A stretch of 64,000 nucleotides of DNA from JBHIYN01 sp041984235 (GCA_041984235.1 JBHIYN010000002.1:62001-126000), one strand, 5' to 3'; positions 45,399-54,404 are shown, counted from the stretch's first letter. Notes: generated from the sequence alone by a model not told the origin. Made by a program: numbers and translations.

Positions 45399-47423
45399 TC
45401 AGGGCGCGGCCAGGGTCACGCTGAACTCGGCGCCGGGCTCGCGGTTGCCGACGTCGACCGTCGCATCCATCGCCTGCGCCAGCTCCAGCACCAGTGCCAG
45501 ACCGATGCCGGTGCCGACGGTCTCCCGCGTGAGCTCGTTCTCGCCACGGTAGAAGAGCTCGAAGATCTGCCGCATCTGTGAACGCGGGATGCCGGCGCCG
45601 TGATCGCGCACCGACACCCGCACCGCGCCGCCGGGTGCCGGCTCCGCGCCGAGCACGACGCGCCGCTCGGCGCCCTGCGGGGTGAACTTGATCGCGTTGT
45701 CGACCAGGTTGATCAGGATCTGGGCGAAGGCGTCCTCGTCCAGCCTGACCTCGCGCGCGGCCGCGTCCGGCGCTATGCGGGACTCCAGGGTGAAGTCGGC
45801 TGCCGCGAGCTGCGCGACCAGCTTGGGCCGGATGCGCTCCAGCGCCGCGCCGAGCTGAACCGGGCGCGCGGCAGGACGCTCGCTGCCGCGGCTCAGGCGT
45901 GCCAGCTCCAGCACGTTGCCGATCAGGCGCGAGAGCCGCTCCGACTCGTCGCGGATGTAACGGTAGTAGGTCTGCCGCCGCGCCTCGTCGGCCCAGCCGG
46001 CTTCGAGCATTTCACTGTACATGCGGATCGAGGTCAGCGGCGTCTTGAGCTCGTGGCTGACCGCGGAGACGAAGTCGCGCTGCTGTCGCGCGAGGCGCAT
46101 CTGCCCGGCGCCGAAGCGGTACATCGCGAAGCAGCCGCCGCCGAGCATCAGCAACATCGCCAGCGAGGCCCACGCGAGGTAATGCGCGCTCGCGCCCAGC
46201 GGCAGGTCGGCGACACGGTAGACGAGCTCGATCCCGGCGAGCGGCGCGGACAGCCGCGCACGGTGCAGCAGCTCGCCGTCCGCGGCATCCACGGATGCTG
46301 CCGATGCCGCCCGCTGCGCGCGCCCCCGCGCCACCACTTCGCCCTGCCAGGTGAGCGCGAAATCGGCCGCCGCGGCCAGCCCGGTGCTGCGCCAGGCCGC
46401 GGCCAGCAGCGCCTCGTGCAGTGCCTCGCGTTCGATCACCGCGCCCTGGATGGTGCGCTCACCGTCGCGCCAGACGTTGCGGAAGAGCACGAAGTAACGC
46501 GCGTCCAGCGCGGCGAAGACCAGCGGATCCAGCTCACTCTCGAACAGGCGCACGCGCGCGGCGCCGCTGTCCCGTGCGGGCGCGGGCGACGGCGCGGCGG
46601 CGCGGGGCGCCGCAGCCGGACGCGCGGGCGCCTCACGTTCGGCGTCGTCACCGGGCGCTTCCTGCGCCGCGACGACGACGCTGTCGAGCGTGAACTCGAG
46701 CGGCGCCGCATCGGCTTCGACGGCCTCCAGCACGGCGACCTGCTCGGTGCGCTTGGCGCGCTTGTGCACGAGCTGCGGTGCGCGCAACGCGGCCGACCCG
46801 GCGGGCTCCGGGCGCTGTCGCGCGCGGCGCTCGTCCAGGCTCGCATCGGCGAGCGCGTCTTGGAGCATTGCGCCGGCTGCCGGCGCGGCACTGGCGAGGC
46901 GCTCGAAGGCATTGTCCGTCGAGACGGCGTCGCCCCGCCCCGCGGCCACGACCGCCTTCTCTTCCACCGTCACCGGCGCGCTCAGGATCGCGCGCAGGCG
47001 CTCTACCAGGGCGCGGCGCCCGGCGCGCTCGCCGGGGTCCATCGCCGCATCCGCGGCGGCCGGTGGCGACAGCGGCGAGCTGATGCGCCCCGCGGCATCG
47101 ATCTCGAAGTGGCCGATGAGTCCCGGGATCGTCGGCGCGACCGGCCAGGCGGCCAGCGGCGAGCGCCCGCCCGCTCCGCCGAAGCGGTAATCGGTGACCG
47201 AGCGCGCGTCCTCCGCGGCCAGCGCACGGGACAGGCGCTCGTCGACCCGCAGTGCCGCCTCCTCGGCCTGCAGGCGGTAGCGATGGAACACCTCCCACTG
47301 CACCTGCCCCCAGGCGCGCCACGCGAGCACGCCGGCGGGAACCGCGAGCGCGACGAAGAACAACGCCAGAGCGAGCGCCAGGCGGCGCTCGTCGAGCCGT
47401 TCGATCAGGCGCCGTGCCGCCAC
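45399..47423 (-). CDS. sensor histidine kinase with large low-complexity sensor region
   Basis: A 674-residue membrane kinase. TM1 spans about residues 17-40 (LALFFVALAVPAGVLAW) and TM2 about 415-440 (ASLAMLLMLGGGCFAMY), with a periplasmic domain of about 370 residues that contains an Ala/Pro/Arg-rich tract near 265-285. The H box is SAVSHELKTPLTS with His near 457; the N box is INLVDNAIKFTP and the G boxes DHGAGIP and GTGIGLAL. It starts nine bases after the response regulator stop, so they are one operon and a cognate pair. GTG start. Confidence 0.92.
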   Translation of the reverse strand: MAARRLIERLDERRLALALALFFVALAVPAGVLAWRAWGQVQWEVFHRYRLQAEEAALRVDERLSRALAAEDARSVTDYRFGGAGGRSPLAAWPVAPTIPGLIGHFEIDAAGRISSPLSPPAAADAAMDPGERAGRRALVERLRAILSAPVTVEEKAVVAAGRGDAVSTDNAFERLASAAPAAGAMLQDALADASLDERRARQRPEPAGSAALRAPQLVHKRAKRTEQVAVLEAVEADAAPLEFTLDSVVVAAQEAPGDDAEREAPARPAAAPRAAAPSPAPARDSGAARVRLFESELDPLVFAALDARYFVLFRNVWRDGERTIQGAVIEREALHEALLAAAWRSTGLAAAADFALTWQGEVVARGRAQRAASAASVDAADGELLHRARLSAPLAGIELVYRVADLPLGASAHYLAWASLAMLLMLGGGCFAMYRFGAGQMRLARQQRDFVSAVSHELKTPLTSIRMYSEMLEAGWADEARRQTYYRYIRDESERLSRLIGNVLELARLSRGSERPAARPVQLGAALERIRPKLVAQLAAADFTLESRIAPDAAAREVRLDEDAFAQILINLVDNAIKFTPQGAERRVVLGAEPAPGGAVRVSVRDHGAGIPRSQMRQIFELFYRGENELTRETVGTGIGLALVLELAQAMDATVDVGNREPGAEFSVTLAAP

Positions 47424-47432
47424 CGGCCGTGC

Positions 47433-48143
47433 TCAGTCCGCCGGCGGCACGTCGAGCCGGTAGCCGGCACCGCGCACCGTGACCACCCGCCGCGGCTTGC
47501 CCGGGTCACGCTCGAGCTTGCGCCGCAGCTTGGCGATGTGGATGTCGACCGTACGCGTCTCCAGGTCGAGATGGCGGGCGTAGCCCCACACCTCGCTCAG
47601 CAACTCGTCGCGCGCCACCGGCCGCTCGTGGTGGCGATAGAGGTAGCGCAGGATCTCGATCTCGCGACGGGTGAACTGCACCTCGGCGCCGTCGACGTCG
47701 CCGGCCAGGTTGTCGCAGTCGATGCTGACGGCGTCGCCGAGCACGATGCGGTGCACCTCGTCGGCATCGCCGAGCGCGCGGCGCAGGACGGCCTCGACAC
47801 GCAGCACCAGTTCCTGCACGCCGAAGGGTTTGCCGACGTAGTCATCCGCGCCCAGGCGCAGACCGTTGACAATGTCTTCGTCACTGACCTTGGCGGTGAG
47901 CATGATGATCGGCTGCACGCGGTCGCGCGCGCGGATCGCCTCGCACACCTCGAAGCCGCTCATCGACGGCAGCATGACGTCGAGCAGCACGAGGTCGAAA
48001 CGGCCGCTCTCGGCCAGCGCCAGGCCGGCGCGGCCGTCGCCACTGGCCTCGACCTCGTAGCCGTGAAAGACGAACACGTCGACCAGGCCGTCGCGAATGG
48101 CCGGCTCGTCCTCGACCACGAGCACGCGTCGTTTGCGGGTCAC
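47433..48143 (-). CDS. OmpR-family response regulator
   Basis: A 236-residue regulator. The receiver domain has the acidic pair in VVEDEPAIR, phospho-acceptor Asp55 in LVLLDVML, Thr and Lys landmarks LTAK and GKPF. The C-terminal winged helix has EIEILRYLYRHHERPV, VWGY and RTVDIHIAKLRRKLE. It precedes the sensor kinase. A GTAAA-N6-GTAAA element 60 bases upstream of its start may be its own or another regulator's site. Confidence 0.93.
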   Translation of the reverse strand: MTRKRRVLVVEDEPAIRDGLVDVFVFHGYEVEASGDGRAGLALAESGRFDLVLLDVMLPSMSGFEVCEAIRARDRVQPIIMLTAKVSDEDIVNGLRLGADDYVGKPFGVQELVLRVEAVLRRALGDADEVHRIVLGDAVSIDCDNLAGDVDGAEVQFTRREIEILRYLYRHHERPVARDELLSEVWGYARHLDLETRTVDIHIAKLRRKLERDPGKPRRVVTVRGAGYRLDVPPAD

Positions 48144-48202
48144 CGCAGTGCTGGCCTGCCGTTCATGCGCGCCACCCTAGCAGGGCGCCCCGCACGGCGC
48201 AT

Positions 48203-48218
48203 GTAAATGTTTCGTAAA
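48203..48218. promoter_or_regulatory. GTAAA-N6-GTAAA element (CpxR-box-like or enhancer site)
   Basis: GTAAA at 48203-48207 and 48214-48218 are direct repeats with 11-base periodicity, the spacing used by OmpR/CpxR-type regulators. TGTTT/AAACA at 48208-48220 also makes a small dyad. It lies between the divergent response regulator and PspA-like genes and 50 bases upstream of the -24 of the sigma-54 promoter, so it could instead be an enhancer-binding site. Confidence 0.45.
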
Positions 48219-48267
48219 CACCGCGGCCGAAGTTTTACCCAACCCGGCCTTATCCCGCGGTACGCGC

Positions 48268-48283
48268 TGGCGCAACCTTTGCG
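48268..48283 (+). promoter_or_regulatory. sigma-54 promoter for the PspA-like operon
   Basis: TGGC at 48268-48271 and TTTGC at 48278-48282 place GG and GC exactly 12 bases apart, with C at 48273 and A at 48274 as in the consensus TGGCAC-N5-TTGC. Initiation near 48294 would leave a leader of about 25 bases before the ATG at 48319, where GGGAGA gives a ribosome binding site. Confidence 0.6.
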
Positions 48284-48318
48284 GCACCCAACGCAAGACC
48301 CACCACGGGAGACAGGCG

Positions 48319-48837
48319 ATGCCCATCATTCACCGTTTCACGCGCTTGCTCACGGCCGATCTGAATGCCGTGCTCGATCGCATCGAAGAGCCCGAAGTGC
48401 TGCTGCGCCAGGCCGTGCGCGACATGCAGGCCGAGCTCGACCACATCGACGTCACGCTGCGCGAATGCGATCAGCAGCGCGAGCAGGCTGCTGCCCGCGC
48501 CGACGAGGCGCGCCGTGCGCTGGCCCGCCTGGACGACGAGCTCGACGTCTGCTTCGCCGCCGGCGAGGAGTCGCTGGCGCGCAGCCTGGTGCGACGCAAG
48601 CTCGAGCAGGAGCGCCGCCAGCAGGCGGCCGAAGCAACGGCCACCGCCGCGGCCGGGCGCCGCGCGGAACTCGAGACCGCGGCACGCGAGGGCCGCGAGC
48701 GCCTCGCCGCGATGCGCGAGAAGCTCGAACTCGCCAGCGCGCCGACGGCGGCCGCGCCGGAGATCGCAGCAGCCGTCGGCAGCGACGAGGTCGAAGCCGC
48801 CTTCCTGCGCGAGAAACAGCGGCGGACGCGGTCATGA
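48319..48837 (+). CDS. PspA/IM30-like coiled-coil protein
   Basis: A 172-residue, almost entirely helical protein starting MPIIHRFTRLLTADLNAVLDRIEEPEVLLRQAVRDM, of which ADLNAVLD and EEPEVLLRQ are the PspA hallmark. Long Glu/Arg/Ala heptad-like stretches follow. It is shorter than typical PspA (about 220 residues). PspA proteins bind membranes and counter envelope stress. Its stop overlaps the next gene's ATG (ATGA), and a sigma-54 promoter lies in front, as for psp operons elsewhere; no PspF gene is seen nearby. Confidence 0.85.
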   Translation: MPIIHRFTRLLTADLNAVLDRIEEPEVLLRQAVRDMQAELDHIDVTLRECDQQREQAAARADEARRALARLDDELDVCFAAGEESLARSLVRRKLEQERRQQAAEATATAAAGRRAELETAAREGRERLAAMREKLELASAPTAAAPEIAAAVGSDEVEAAFLREKQRRTRS

Positions 48838-49391
48838 GCGGGCCGACCTTCGGCGGCGGCGTGGTCTTCGCCGCGCTGGCTGCGGCCGGCACTGCGACCG
48901 TGCTCACCGCACTCGAGGGGCTGTGGCCGGCGGACGCGCTGCTCGCGGCCGCCGGCGCTCTCGCGGCCGGTGCCTACGTGCTCTGCGTGGTGGCGCGCGG
49001 CAGGCCCGGCGCGGGCCGCGTCGTCATGCCCCTGGCCTGGCTGGGCATGACCCTGGTCGTGGCCACGCTGTCGCCCGGCCTCGTCAGCTGGCTCGCCGTA
49101 CAGGCCTTTGCCATTTCCGCGGTGCGTACCTTCGTGCATCACCGCGGCGCTCTGGCCGCGCTGCTCGACTTCGCGCTCTCCGCCCTGGCACTGCTCGCCG
49201 CGGTCGCCGCGGTGCGCGCCGGCGGCGGCGTCCTGCTCAGCGTCTGGACCTTCTTCCTGGTGCAGGCGCTGTACGTGTTCATTCCACGGCGCTGGACGCC
49301 GCGCACGGCCACCGACGATCCCGTCGCGCGTTTCGCCGCCGCCCACCTGCGCGCCACGCGCGCGCTGGAACGCCTGCGCACCACGCGCTGA
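48834..49391 (+). CDS. integral membrane protein of unknown function
   Basis: A 185-residue protein with about five hydrophobic segments (GGGVVFAALAAAGTATVLTAL, LLAAAGALAAGAYVLCVV, MPLAWLGMTLVVATLS, ALLDFALSALALLAAVAAV, LLSVWTFFLVQALYVFIP). It is translationally coupled to the PspA-like gene by a four-base overlap and precedes a VWA gene. It may be the membrane partner of the PspA-like protein; no named family is recognised. Confidence 0.8.
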   Translation: MSGPTFGGGVVFAALAAAGTATVLTALEGLWPADALLAAAGALAAGAYVLCVVARGRPGAGRVVMPLAWLGMTLVVATLSPGLVSWLAVQAFAISAVRTFVHHRGALAALLDFALSALALLAAVAAVRAGGGVLLSVWTFFLVQALYVFIPRRWTPRTATDDPVARFAAAHLRATRALERLRTTR

Positions 49392-49419
49392 CACCCCCCA
49401 AGCAACCGAGGAATCCGCC

Positions 49420-50616
49420 ATGAGAATGCAACTCCTGGGCATCAGCCTGTTCGCCGCCACGGCCGCCGCCGTGGCCTTTCATCCCGCCGCCAGCCGGCCA
49501 CTGCCGGCGGCGCCGGCGACCGCGCCACCGGCGCTGGTGCAGGCACAGGGCGCGCCGCGCATCGAGGTCGTGTTCGCGCTCGACACCACCGGCTCCATGG
49601 GTGGCCTGATCGAGGCCGCGAAAGAGAAGATCTGGTCGATCGCGGCGAGCATGGCGCAGGCCGACCCGGCGCCCGAGATCCGCATCGGCCTGGTCGCCTA
49701 CCGCGACCGCGGCGACGCCTACGTCACGCAGACCATCGATCTCTCCGCCGATCTCGATTCGATGTACGCCACGCTGATGGACTTCCGCGCCGCCGGCGGT
49801 GGCGACGGCCCGGAGGCGGTCAACCAGGCGCTGAGCGCGGCGGTCGAGAACATGTCGTGGAGCCCTTCGCAGGATGTCTACAAGGTCGTGTTCCTGGTCG
49901 GCGACGCACCGCCGCACACCGACTACCACGGCGAGCGCCAGTACCCGCAGACGCTGGCGCTGGCGCGCGAGCGCGGCATCATCGTGAACACCGTGCGCTG
50001 CGGCACGAATCCGGCGACGGGACGCGCCTGGCAGGACATCGCGCGGCTTGCCGGCGGCGATTTCCTCGATGTCGGACAGGACGGCGACGCGGTCGCCGTG
50101 GCGACGCCGTTCGATGCCGACCTCGCCGAGCTCTCGGCGGCCATGGACGCCACGCGCATGGTCTACGGTGATGCCGCAGCGCGTGCCGCCGACGAGGCTC
50201 GCAGTGCCGCCACCGCCAAGCTGCACGCGGCGGCATCGGCCGGCAGCCGGGCGCGACGCGCGGCCTTCAATGCCTCGGCCGGCGGTGAGCGCAACTTCCT
50301 CGGCGAGCACGACCTGGTCGATGCCTGGGAGGACGGACGTGTCGACCTCGAGCACGCGGCACCGGAAACGCTGCCCGCGCCGCTGGCGGCGATGGCACCG
50401 GCCGCGCGCGAAGCGGCGGTGCAGGCCGAGTCCGAGAAACGTGCCGAGCTCAAGACGCGCATCGGCGAGCTGGCCAGCCAGCGCGACGCCTACATCCAAG
50501 CGCAGCTCGAAGCCAGCGGCGGGCGCAGCGATTCGCTCGACGATCGCATCCACACCACCGTTGCGCGCCAGGCCGCGCTGCGCGGGCTGCGCCTGGAGGA
50601 AGCACCCCGCTACTGA
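49420..50616 (+). CDS. exported von Willebrand A domain protein
   Basis: A 398-residue protein with an N-terminal signal-like segment (MRMQLLGISLFAATAAAV) and a VWA domain starting EVVFALDTTGSMGGLIEA; Asp55, with Thr and Ser of DTTGSM, supplies the MIDAS metal site. Later landmarks are RIGLVAYRDRGD and VVFLVGDAPPHTDY. The C-terminal third is Ala/Glu/Arg-rich helical. VWA proteins usually act as metal-dependent protein adaptors. It is third in the PspA-like operon and is followed by a strong hairpin. Confidence 0.85.
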   Translation: MRMQLLGISLFAATAAAVAFHPAASRPLPAAPATAPPALVQAQGAPRIEVVFALDTTGSMGGLIEAAKEKIWSIAASMAQADPAPEIRIGLVAYRDRGDAYVTQTIDLSADLDSMYATLMDFRAAGGGDGPEAVNQALSAAVENMSWSPSQDVYKVVFLVGDAPPHTDYHGERQYPQTLALARERGIIVNTVRCGTNPATGRAWQDIARLAGGDFLDVGQDGDAVAVATPFDADLAELSAAMDATRMVYGDAAARAADEARSAATAKLHAAASAGSRARRAAFNASAGGERNFLGEHDLVDAWEDGRVDLEHAAPETLPAPLAAMAPAAREAAVQAESEKRAELKTRIGELASQRDAYIQAQLEASGGRSDSLDDRIHTTVARQAALRGLRLEEAPRY

Positions 50617-50635
50617 GACCGGTAATGCTACGTGG

Positions 50636-50664
50636 CGCCACCCGCGATGCAATCGCGGGTGGCG
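50636..50664 (+). terminator. 13-bp hairpin terminator after the VWA gene
   Basis: CGCCACCCGCGAT and ATCGCGGGTGGCG form a perfect 13-base stem around a GCA loop, followed by TTT. It begins 20 bases after the VWA stop and probably ends the PspA-like/membrane/VWA transcript. Confidence 0.7.
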
Positions 50665-50778
50665 TTTCCCTGCCGGCCGCGCCGGGCCGCGTCATCGCCA
50701 CCGGATACAGCACGCACGCCAGGCAGTATGCTAGTGCGCCATGCCCGACCTGCACGCTGCGCCGACCGCTCCTCCGCG

Positions 50779-52974
50779 ATGATCCCGCGGGTCTCCGCCA
50801 CGCTGCGCTCGACCTGGTTCGCGCTGGTGTCCGCGACGCTGATGATCGCCCACCAGGTCGGCGGCAAGGCGACGCGCGATGCCATCTTCCTGTCACAGTA
50901 CGACGTCACCGAACTGCCGCGCATGGTCATTGTCGCCGCGCTGGCGTCGATGCTCGCGGTGGTCGTCATGTCGCGCCTGCTGGCGCGCTACGGCCCCTGG
51001 CGCATCGTGCCCGCGGCGTATCTCGTCAGCGCCCTGCTCTTCGTCGGCAGCTGGACGCTGTACGCGACACTGCCCCAGGCCGCCGCGATCACGCTCTACC
51101 TGCAGATGGCGGTGTTCGGCGCGGTCCTGATCTCGGGTTTCTGGTCAGTGGTCAACGAGCGCTTCGACCCGCACACCGCCAAGCGCACCATCGCGCAGGT
51201 CGCCGCCGCCGCAACGCTGGGTGGCGTGATCGGCGGCGTGATGGCCGACCGCGTGGCGGCGCTCCTCGATGCGCGCGCGATGATGGTGGTGCTCGCCGCC
51301 CTGCATCTCGCCTGCGCCGGCACCGTGTTCGGCATCGGGCGGCCGCGCAGCGCCGCCGCCAGCACCGAGATCGAGGTCGACTCCGGCATCCAGATCCTGC
51401 TGCGTAACCGCTACCTCGTCCTGATGGGATTGCTGATGGTGCTGGTCGCCGCGCTCGCCGCGCTGGTCGACTACGTGTTCAAGGCCGAGGCCTCGCGCCG
51501 CCTCGCCGACGAGGCCGCGCTGGTCGGCCTGTTCGGCCGTTTCTATGCCGTTGCCGGCCTGGTCACCTTCATCGTGCAGTCGGTGCTCGGCCCGCGCATG
51601 CTCAACCGTTTCGGCATCGGCGCCACGCTCGCGGTGATGCCCGCCGTGGTTCTGTTCGCCGGCCTGGTCAACGTCTTCGCGCTGCGCCTGTGGACGGTGA
51701 TCGCGCTGCGCGGCGGGCAGATGGTGTTCCAGAACTCCTTCTACCGCTCCGCCTTCGAGCTGCTCTACACCCCGCTGCCGCCGTCGCGCAAGCGACCGAC
51801 CAAGTCGATCATCGACGTCGCCTCCGATCGCCTCGGCGACATCGTCGGCGGCGGCATCATTCTCGGCCTGCTCGCGATCGTCCCGCAGCTGCCTTCGGCA
51901 CTGGTGATCGTCGCGGCGATGCTGATCGCGGTGCTCACGCTGGTCATCGTCAGCCGCCTCTACCGCGGCTACGTCGGCCAGCTCGCCGACAACCTGCGCG
52001 ACGGCCTCATCTCGATCCGCGACGAGGAGATTGTCGACGCCACCACCCGCCAGACCCTGGCCGAGGCCTCGGCCGCCTCGGAGCGCTCGCTGCTGATGGC
52101 GCGCATCGCGCAGCGCAAGCAGGCGCGCGACCAGGCCACCCCCGATTGGTCCGCACACCCCGACCAGGTGCCGCCGCCGGCCGACCAGTCCGAACGCCTG
52201 GCCGAAGCCATTGCCGCGCTGACCTCCGGCAACCGGCGCCGGGTGCGCACGTTCCTCGAAGGTGACTACATGGACACCCGCCTGGCACGCTTCATCGTGC
52301 CGATGCTGGCGGTCGACGACATCGCCGACGTCGCGCGCACCGAGCTGCGCTGGATGGTGCCGTTCTGCATCGGCACGCTGACCGACGCGCTGCTCGACCC
52401 GGACGTGCCCCTGCTCGCCCGGCAGCGGCTGCCCAGCGTGCTCGAGGTGTCCTATCACCCGCGTACCATCGAAGCCCTGCTGCATGGCCTCACCGACAGC
52501 GAGTTCAACGTGCGTTACTCGAGCGCCCGCGCGCTGTCGCGCATGCTCGGTCGCGATCCACAGCTCGCCATCGACCGCGAACGGGTGTTCGAAGCCTGCG
52601 CGCGCGAGGTCGCGGTACCCGGCTCGGTATGGAAGAGTCGCGACATCCGCCTCGACGACATCATCCAGGGTGAGGACCCGGTCGCCACCGACTCCGGCGT
52701 CGAGGCCGACTACAGCCTGGAGCACGTCTTCACCCTGCTCAGCCTGGTGCTCGACCGCGACGCGCTGAGGCTGTCCTTCCGTGCCGTGTACAGCGCCGAC
52801 CGCGGCATCCGCGGTACCGCGCTGGAGTACCTGGAGAACGTGCTGCCGGAGAACATCCGCAACGGCCTGTGGCCACACCTCGGCCTGGCCATGTCGCCGC
52901 GCCGCAACCGCCGGGCCGAGGACACGCTGCTTGCCGAGTTGCGGCGCAGTACGACGGGCCGGGTGCTGCGTTAG
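50779..52974 (+). CDS. NTT/ATP-ADP-translocase-like membrane transporter with C-terminal HEAT-like domain
   Basis: A 731-residue protein. Residues 1-420 contain about 12 hydrophobic segments (landmarks LVSATLMIAHQVGGKATRDAIFL, ITLYLQMAVFGAVLISGFW, VNERFDPHTAKR). The RDAIFLSQY and NERF landmarks recall the nucleotide-transporter/TlcA-like group. Residues 500-720 look like HEAT-type helical repeats (RLPSVLEVSYHPRTIEALLHGL, VRYSSARALSRML). Substrate unknown; true ATP/ADP exchange would be surprising in a free-living bacterium. Follows the PspA block. Confidence 0.78.
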   Translation: MIPRVSATLRSTWFALVSATLMIAHQVGGKATRDAIFLSQYDVTELPRMVIVAALASMLAVVVMSRLLARYGPWRIVPAAYLVSALLFVGSWTLYATLPQAAAITLYLQMAVFGAVLISGFWSVVNERFDPHTAKRTIAQVAAAATLGGVIGGVMADRVAALLDARAMMVVLAALHLACAGTVFGIGRPRSAAASTEIEVDSGIQILLRNRYLVLMGLLMVLVAALAALVDYVFKAEASRRLADEAALVGLFGRFYAVAGLVTFIVQSVLGPRMLNRFGIGATLAVMPAVVLFAGLVNVFALRLWTVIALRGGQMVFQNSFYRSAFELLYTPLPPSRKRPTKSIIDVASDRLGDIVGGGIILGLLAIVPQLPSALVIVAAMLIAVLTLVIVSRLYRGYVGQLADNLRDGLISIRDEEIVDATTRQTLAEASAASERSLLMARIAQRKQARDQATPDWSAHPDQVPPPADQSERLAEAIAALTSGNRRRVRTFLEGDYMDTRLARFIVPMLAVDDIADVARTELRWMVPFCIGTLTDALLDPDVPLLARQRLPSVLEVSYHPRTIEALLHGLTDSEFNVRYSSARALSRMLGRDPQLAIDRERVFEACAREVAVPGSVWKSRDIRLDDIIQGEDPVATDSGVEADYSLEHVFTLLSLVLDRDALRLSFRAVYSADRGIRGTALEYLENVLPENIRNGLWPHLGLAMSPRRNRRAEDTLLAELRRSTTGRVLR

Positions 52975-53317
52975 CAGGGTGATGCAGAACTACTGCGGAG
53001 GCCGTGGGCGGCGTTGCAGGCTCGCCTGCGCCCTGCCCACGACCTGCCTCGTGAGGTGCTGCTGCTCCCGGCCAGCGGCTCCCGCGCTCAAGAATGGCCG
53101 CGCACGGCCCGATAACCCGGGAGACGGGCGGCGCACCCGGCGAAGACGCAAAAATTTGCAATCCGGGCGGCGCCGAGACGTGCTTCACAGTCTGCCGGCG
53201 CGACCCTGGAATCGGCCGCCGGGGCAGCTAAGATTGCTCCTAAAGACGGCGCGCGCCGGCGGGCGACGCGACGCCGAACAGAATGCTGGACACTCGCGGA
53301 TGAAAGGATTGCCCGAC
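52975..53317. other. 343-base spacer
   Basis: Between the transporter and the lipoprotein gene. No gene, hairpin or repeat is convincing; AAAAATTT at 53151-53158 is a small AT-rich patch that could belong to a promoter. Confidence 0.4.
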
Positions 53318-53725
53318 ATGCTCTCGCTGCACCTGCGCGCCGGCTTCATCGCCGGACTGGCCGCGCTGCTCAGCGCCTGCGCCGGGCTGCAGGCGGCGCC
53401 GGCATCCGGCGCCGAGCCGGGCCGCAGCCGCGCCGAGCGCGTGTTTCTCTACCAGAGCCGCGTGGCCGATGCCCTGCTCGATCGCTACCCGCTGATGGAG
53501 ATCTTCGCCGAGGCCGATCCGGCGCTGATCGCGCTGGAGGAACGCATGACCGAGACCTGCAGCCCGCTGACCCGCGCGGTACTCGCACACCTCGAGGGGG
53601 ACAAGCCCTCGCTCGGCCTGCGCTTCAAGGTGTTCACCACCATCGGCGAATGCGAGCGCGCCGCGCGCCGCATCGATCGCATCCTCAACAGCGCGCCGCA
53701 GACCGCCAGCAACGACAGCATCTGA
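53318..53725 (+). CDS. small lipoprotein of unknown function
   Basis: A 135-residue protein starting MLSLHLRAGFIAGLAALLSACAG, of which LSAC is a lipobox with Cys as the acylated residue. AAAGGA lies about ten bases before this ATG; ATG 53300 is an alternative start. The mature part is helical (RVFLYQSRVADALLDRY, LIALEERMTETCSPLTRAVLAHLEG) with two Cys. Likely an outer-membrane lipoprotein; no family recognised. Confidence 0.78.
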   Translation: MLSLHLRAGFIAGLAALLSACAGLQAAPASGAEPGRSRAERVFLYQSRVADALLDRYPLMEIFAEADPALIALEERMTETCSPLTRAVLAHLEGDKPSLGLRFKVFTTIGECERAARRIDRILNSAPQTASNDSI

Positions 53726-53739
53726 GTGCCGCGCCGGCG

Positions 53740-54330
53740 TCAGTTGGTGGTCAGTCGCGGGTCGGCGATCATCTTCGCCAGCGCGGCGTCGATGTGCTTG
53801 TTCAGGATCTCGGCATTGGTCGCGAGCGACGGCTTGACCAGGGTCTCCTTGCCCTGCGCATCGCGGTAGGTCGCGTCGACCGTCTTGTCGGGCATGATGC
53901 TGGTGACCTGGAAGGTGGCGCCGGTGCGCAGGTTACGCACCACACCCTCCGCCTCGCGCTCGTAGCCGAGCTCGGTCAGGCGCACCTCGAGCACGACGTC
54001 GGCGTTCTCGCCGACCGGCACCAGCTCGAAACCGAGCGCGCGGTAGCCGTCCTCGACCGCACGCTGGATGTTACGCAGCATCTCCGGCGGCGTGGTGATC
54101 GCGGTGTCCGCCGCGCCGGGCTCACGCAGACCGACGACGTTGGTGCCACGCGCGTCGACCACCTCGATGGCCATGCTGCGGCCCGCGCCGCGGCTCTCGT
54201 TCGCGGTCACCGCCGGGCGCGGCGTGACCGGCAGGATTTGTGAATGCGTGGCGCAGCCACCGAGCGCCAGGGCGCCCGACAGCATGGCCAGGACAGGCGG
54301 CAGGGTGACGAGGAGTCGCATCGGCTTCAC
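53740..54330 (-). CDS. YajG-like lipoprotein
   Basis: A 196-residue protein from GTG 54330 (VKPMRLLVTLPP), which has GGAG eight bases upstream; ATG 54321 is an alternative. The lipobox is LGGC (ALALGGCATHS). The mature part has EVVDARGTNVVGLRE, ALGFELVPVGENADVVLEVRLTELGYE and a C-terminal IDAALAKMIADPRL, like the YajG/Lipoprotein_16 group. It follows the anti-sigma gene on the same strand by 74 bases, so it may belong to the ECF operon. Confidence 0.75.
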   Translation of the reverse strand: MKPMRLLVTLPPVLAMLSGALALGGCATHSQILPVTPRPAVTANESRGAGRSMAIEVVDARGTNVVGLREPGAADTAITTPPEMLRNIQRAVEDGYRALGFELVPVGENADVVLEVRLTELGYEREAEGVVRNLRTGATFQVTSIMPDKTVDATYRDAQGKETLVKPSLATNAEILNKHIDAALAKMIADPRLTTN

Positions 54331-54404
54331 GTTCGGTCTCCGGCAGGCGTGGCGGCGCCCGACGCTAGCACAGCCACCGCAGGTGCGCCACGGGCCGGGC
54401 CGCC

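Noticed and set aside
45600..48206. Plus-strand frame of 868 codons opposite the kinase and regulator
   Set aside because: Kinase H, N and G boxes and the regulator Asp lie on the minus strand; the plus frame is compositionally typical of antisense.
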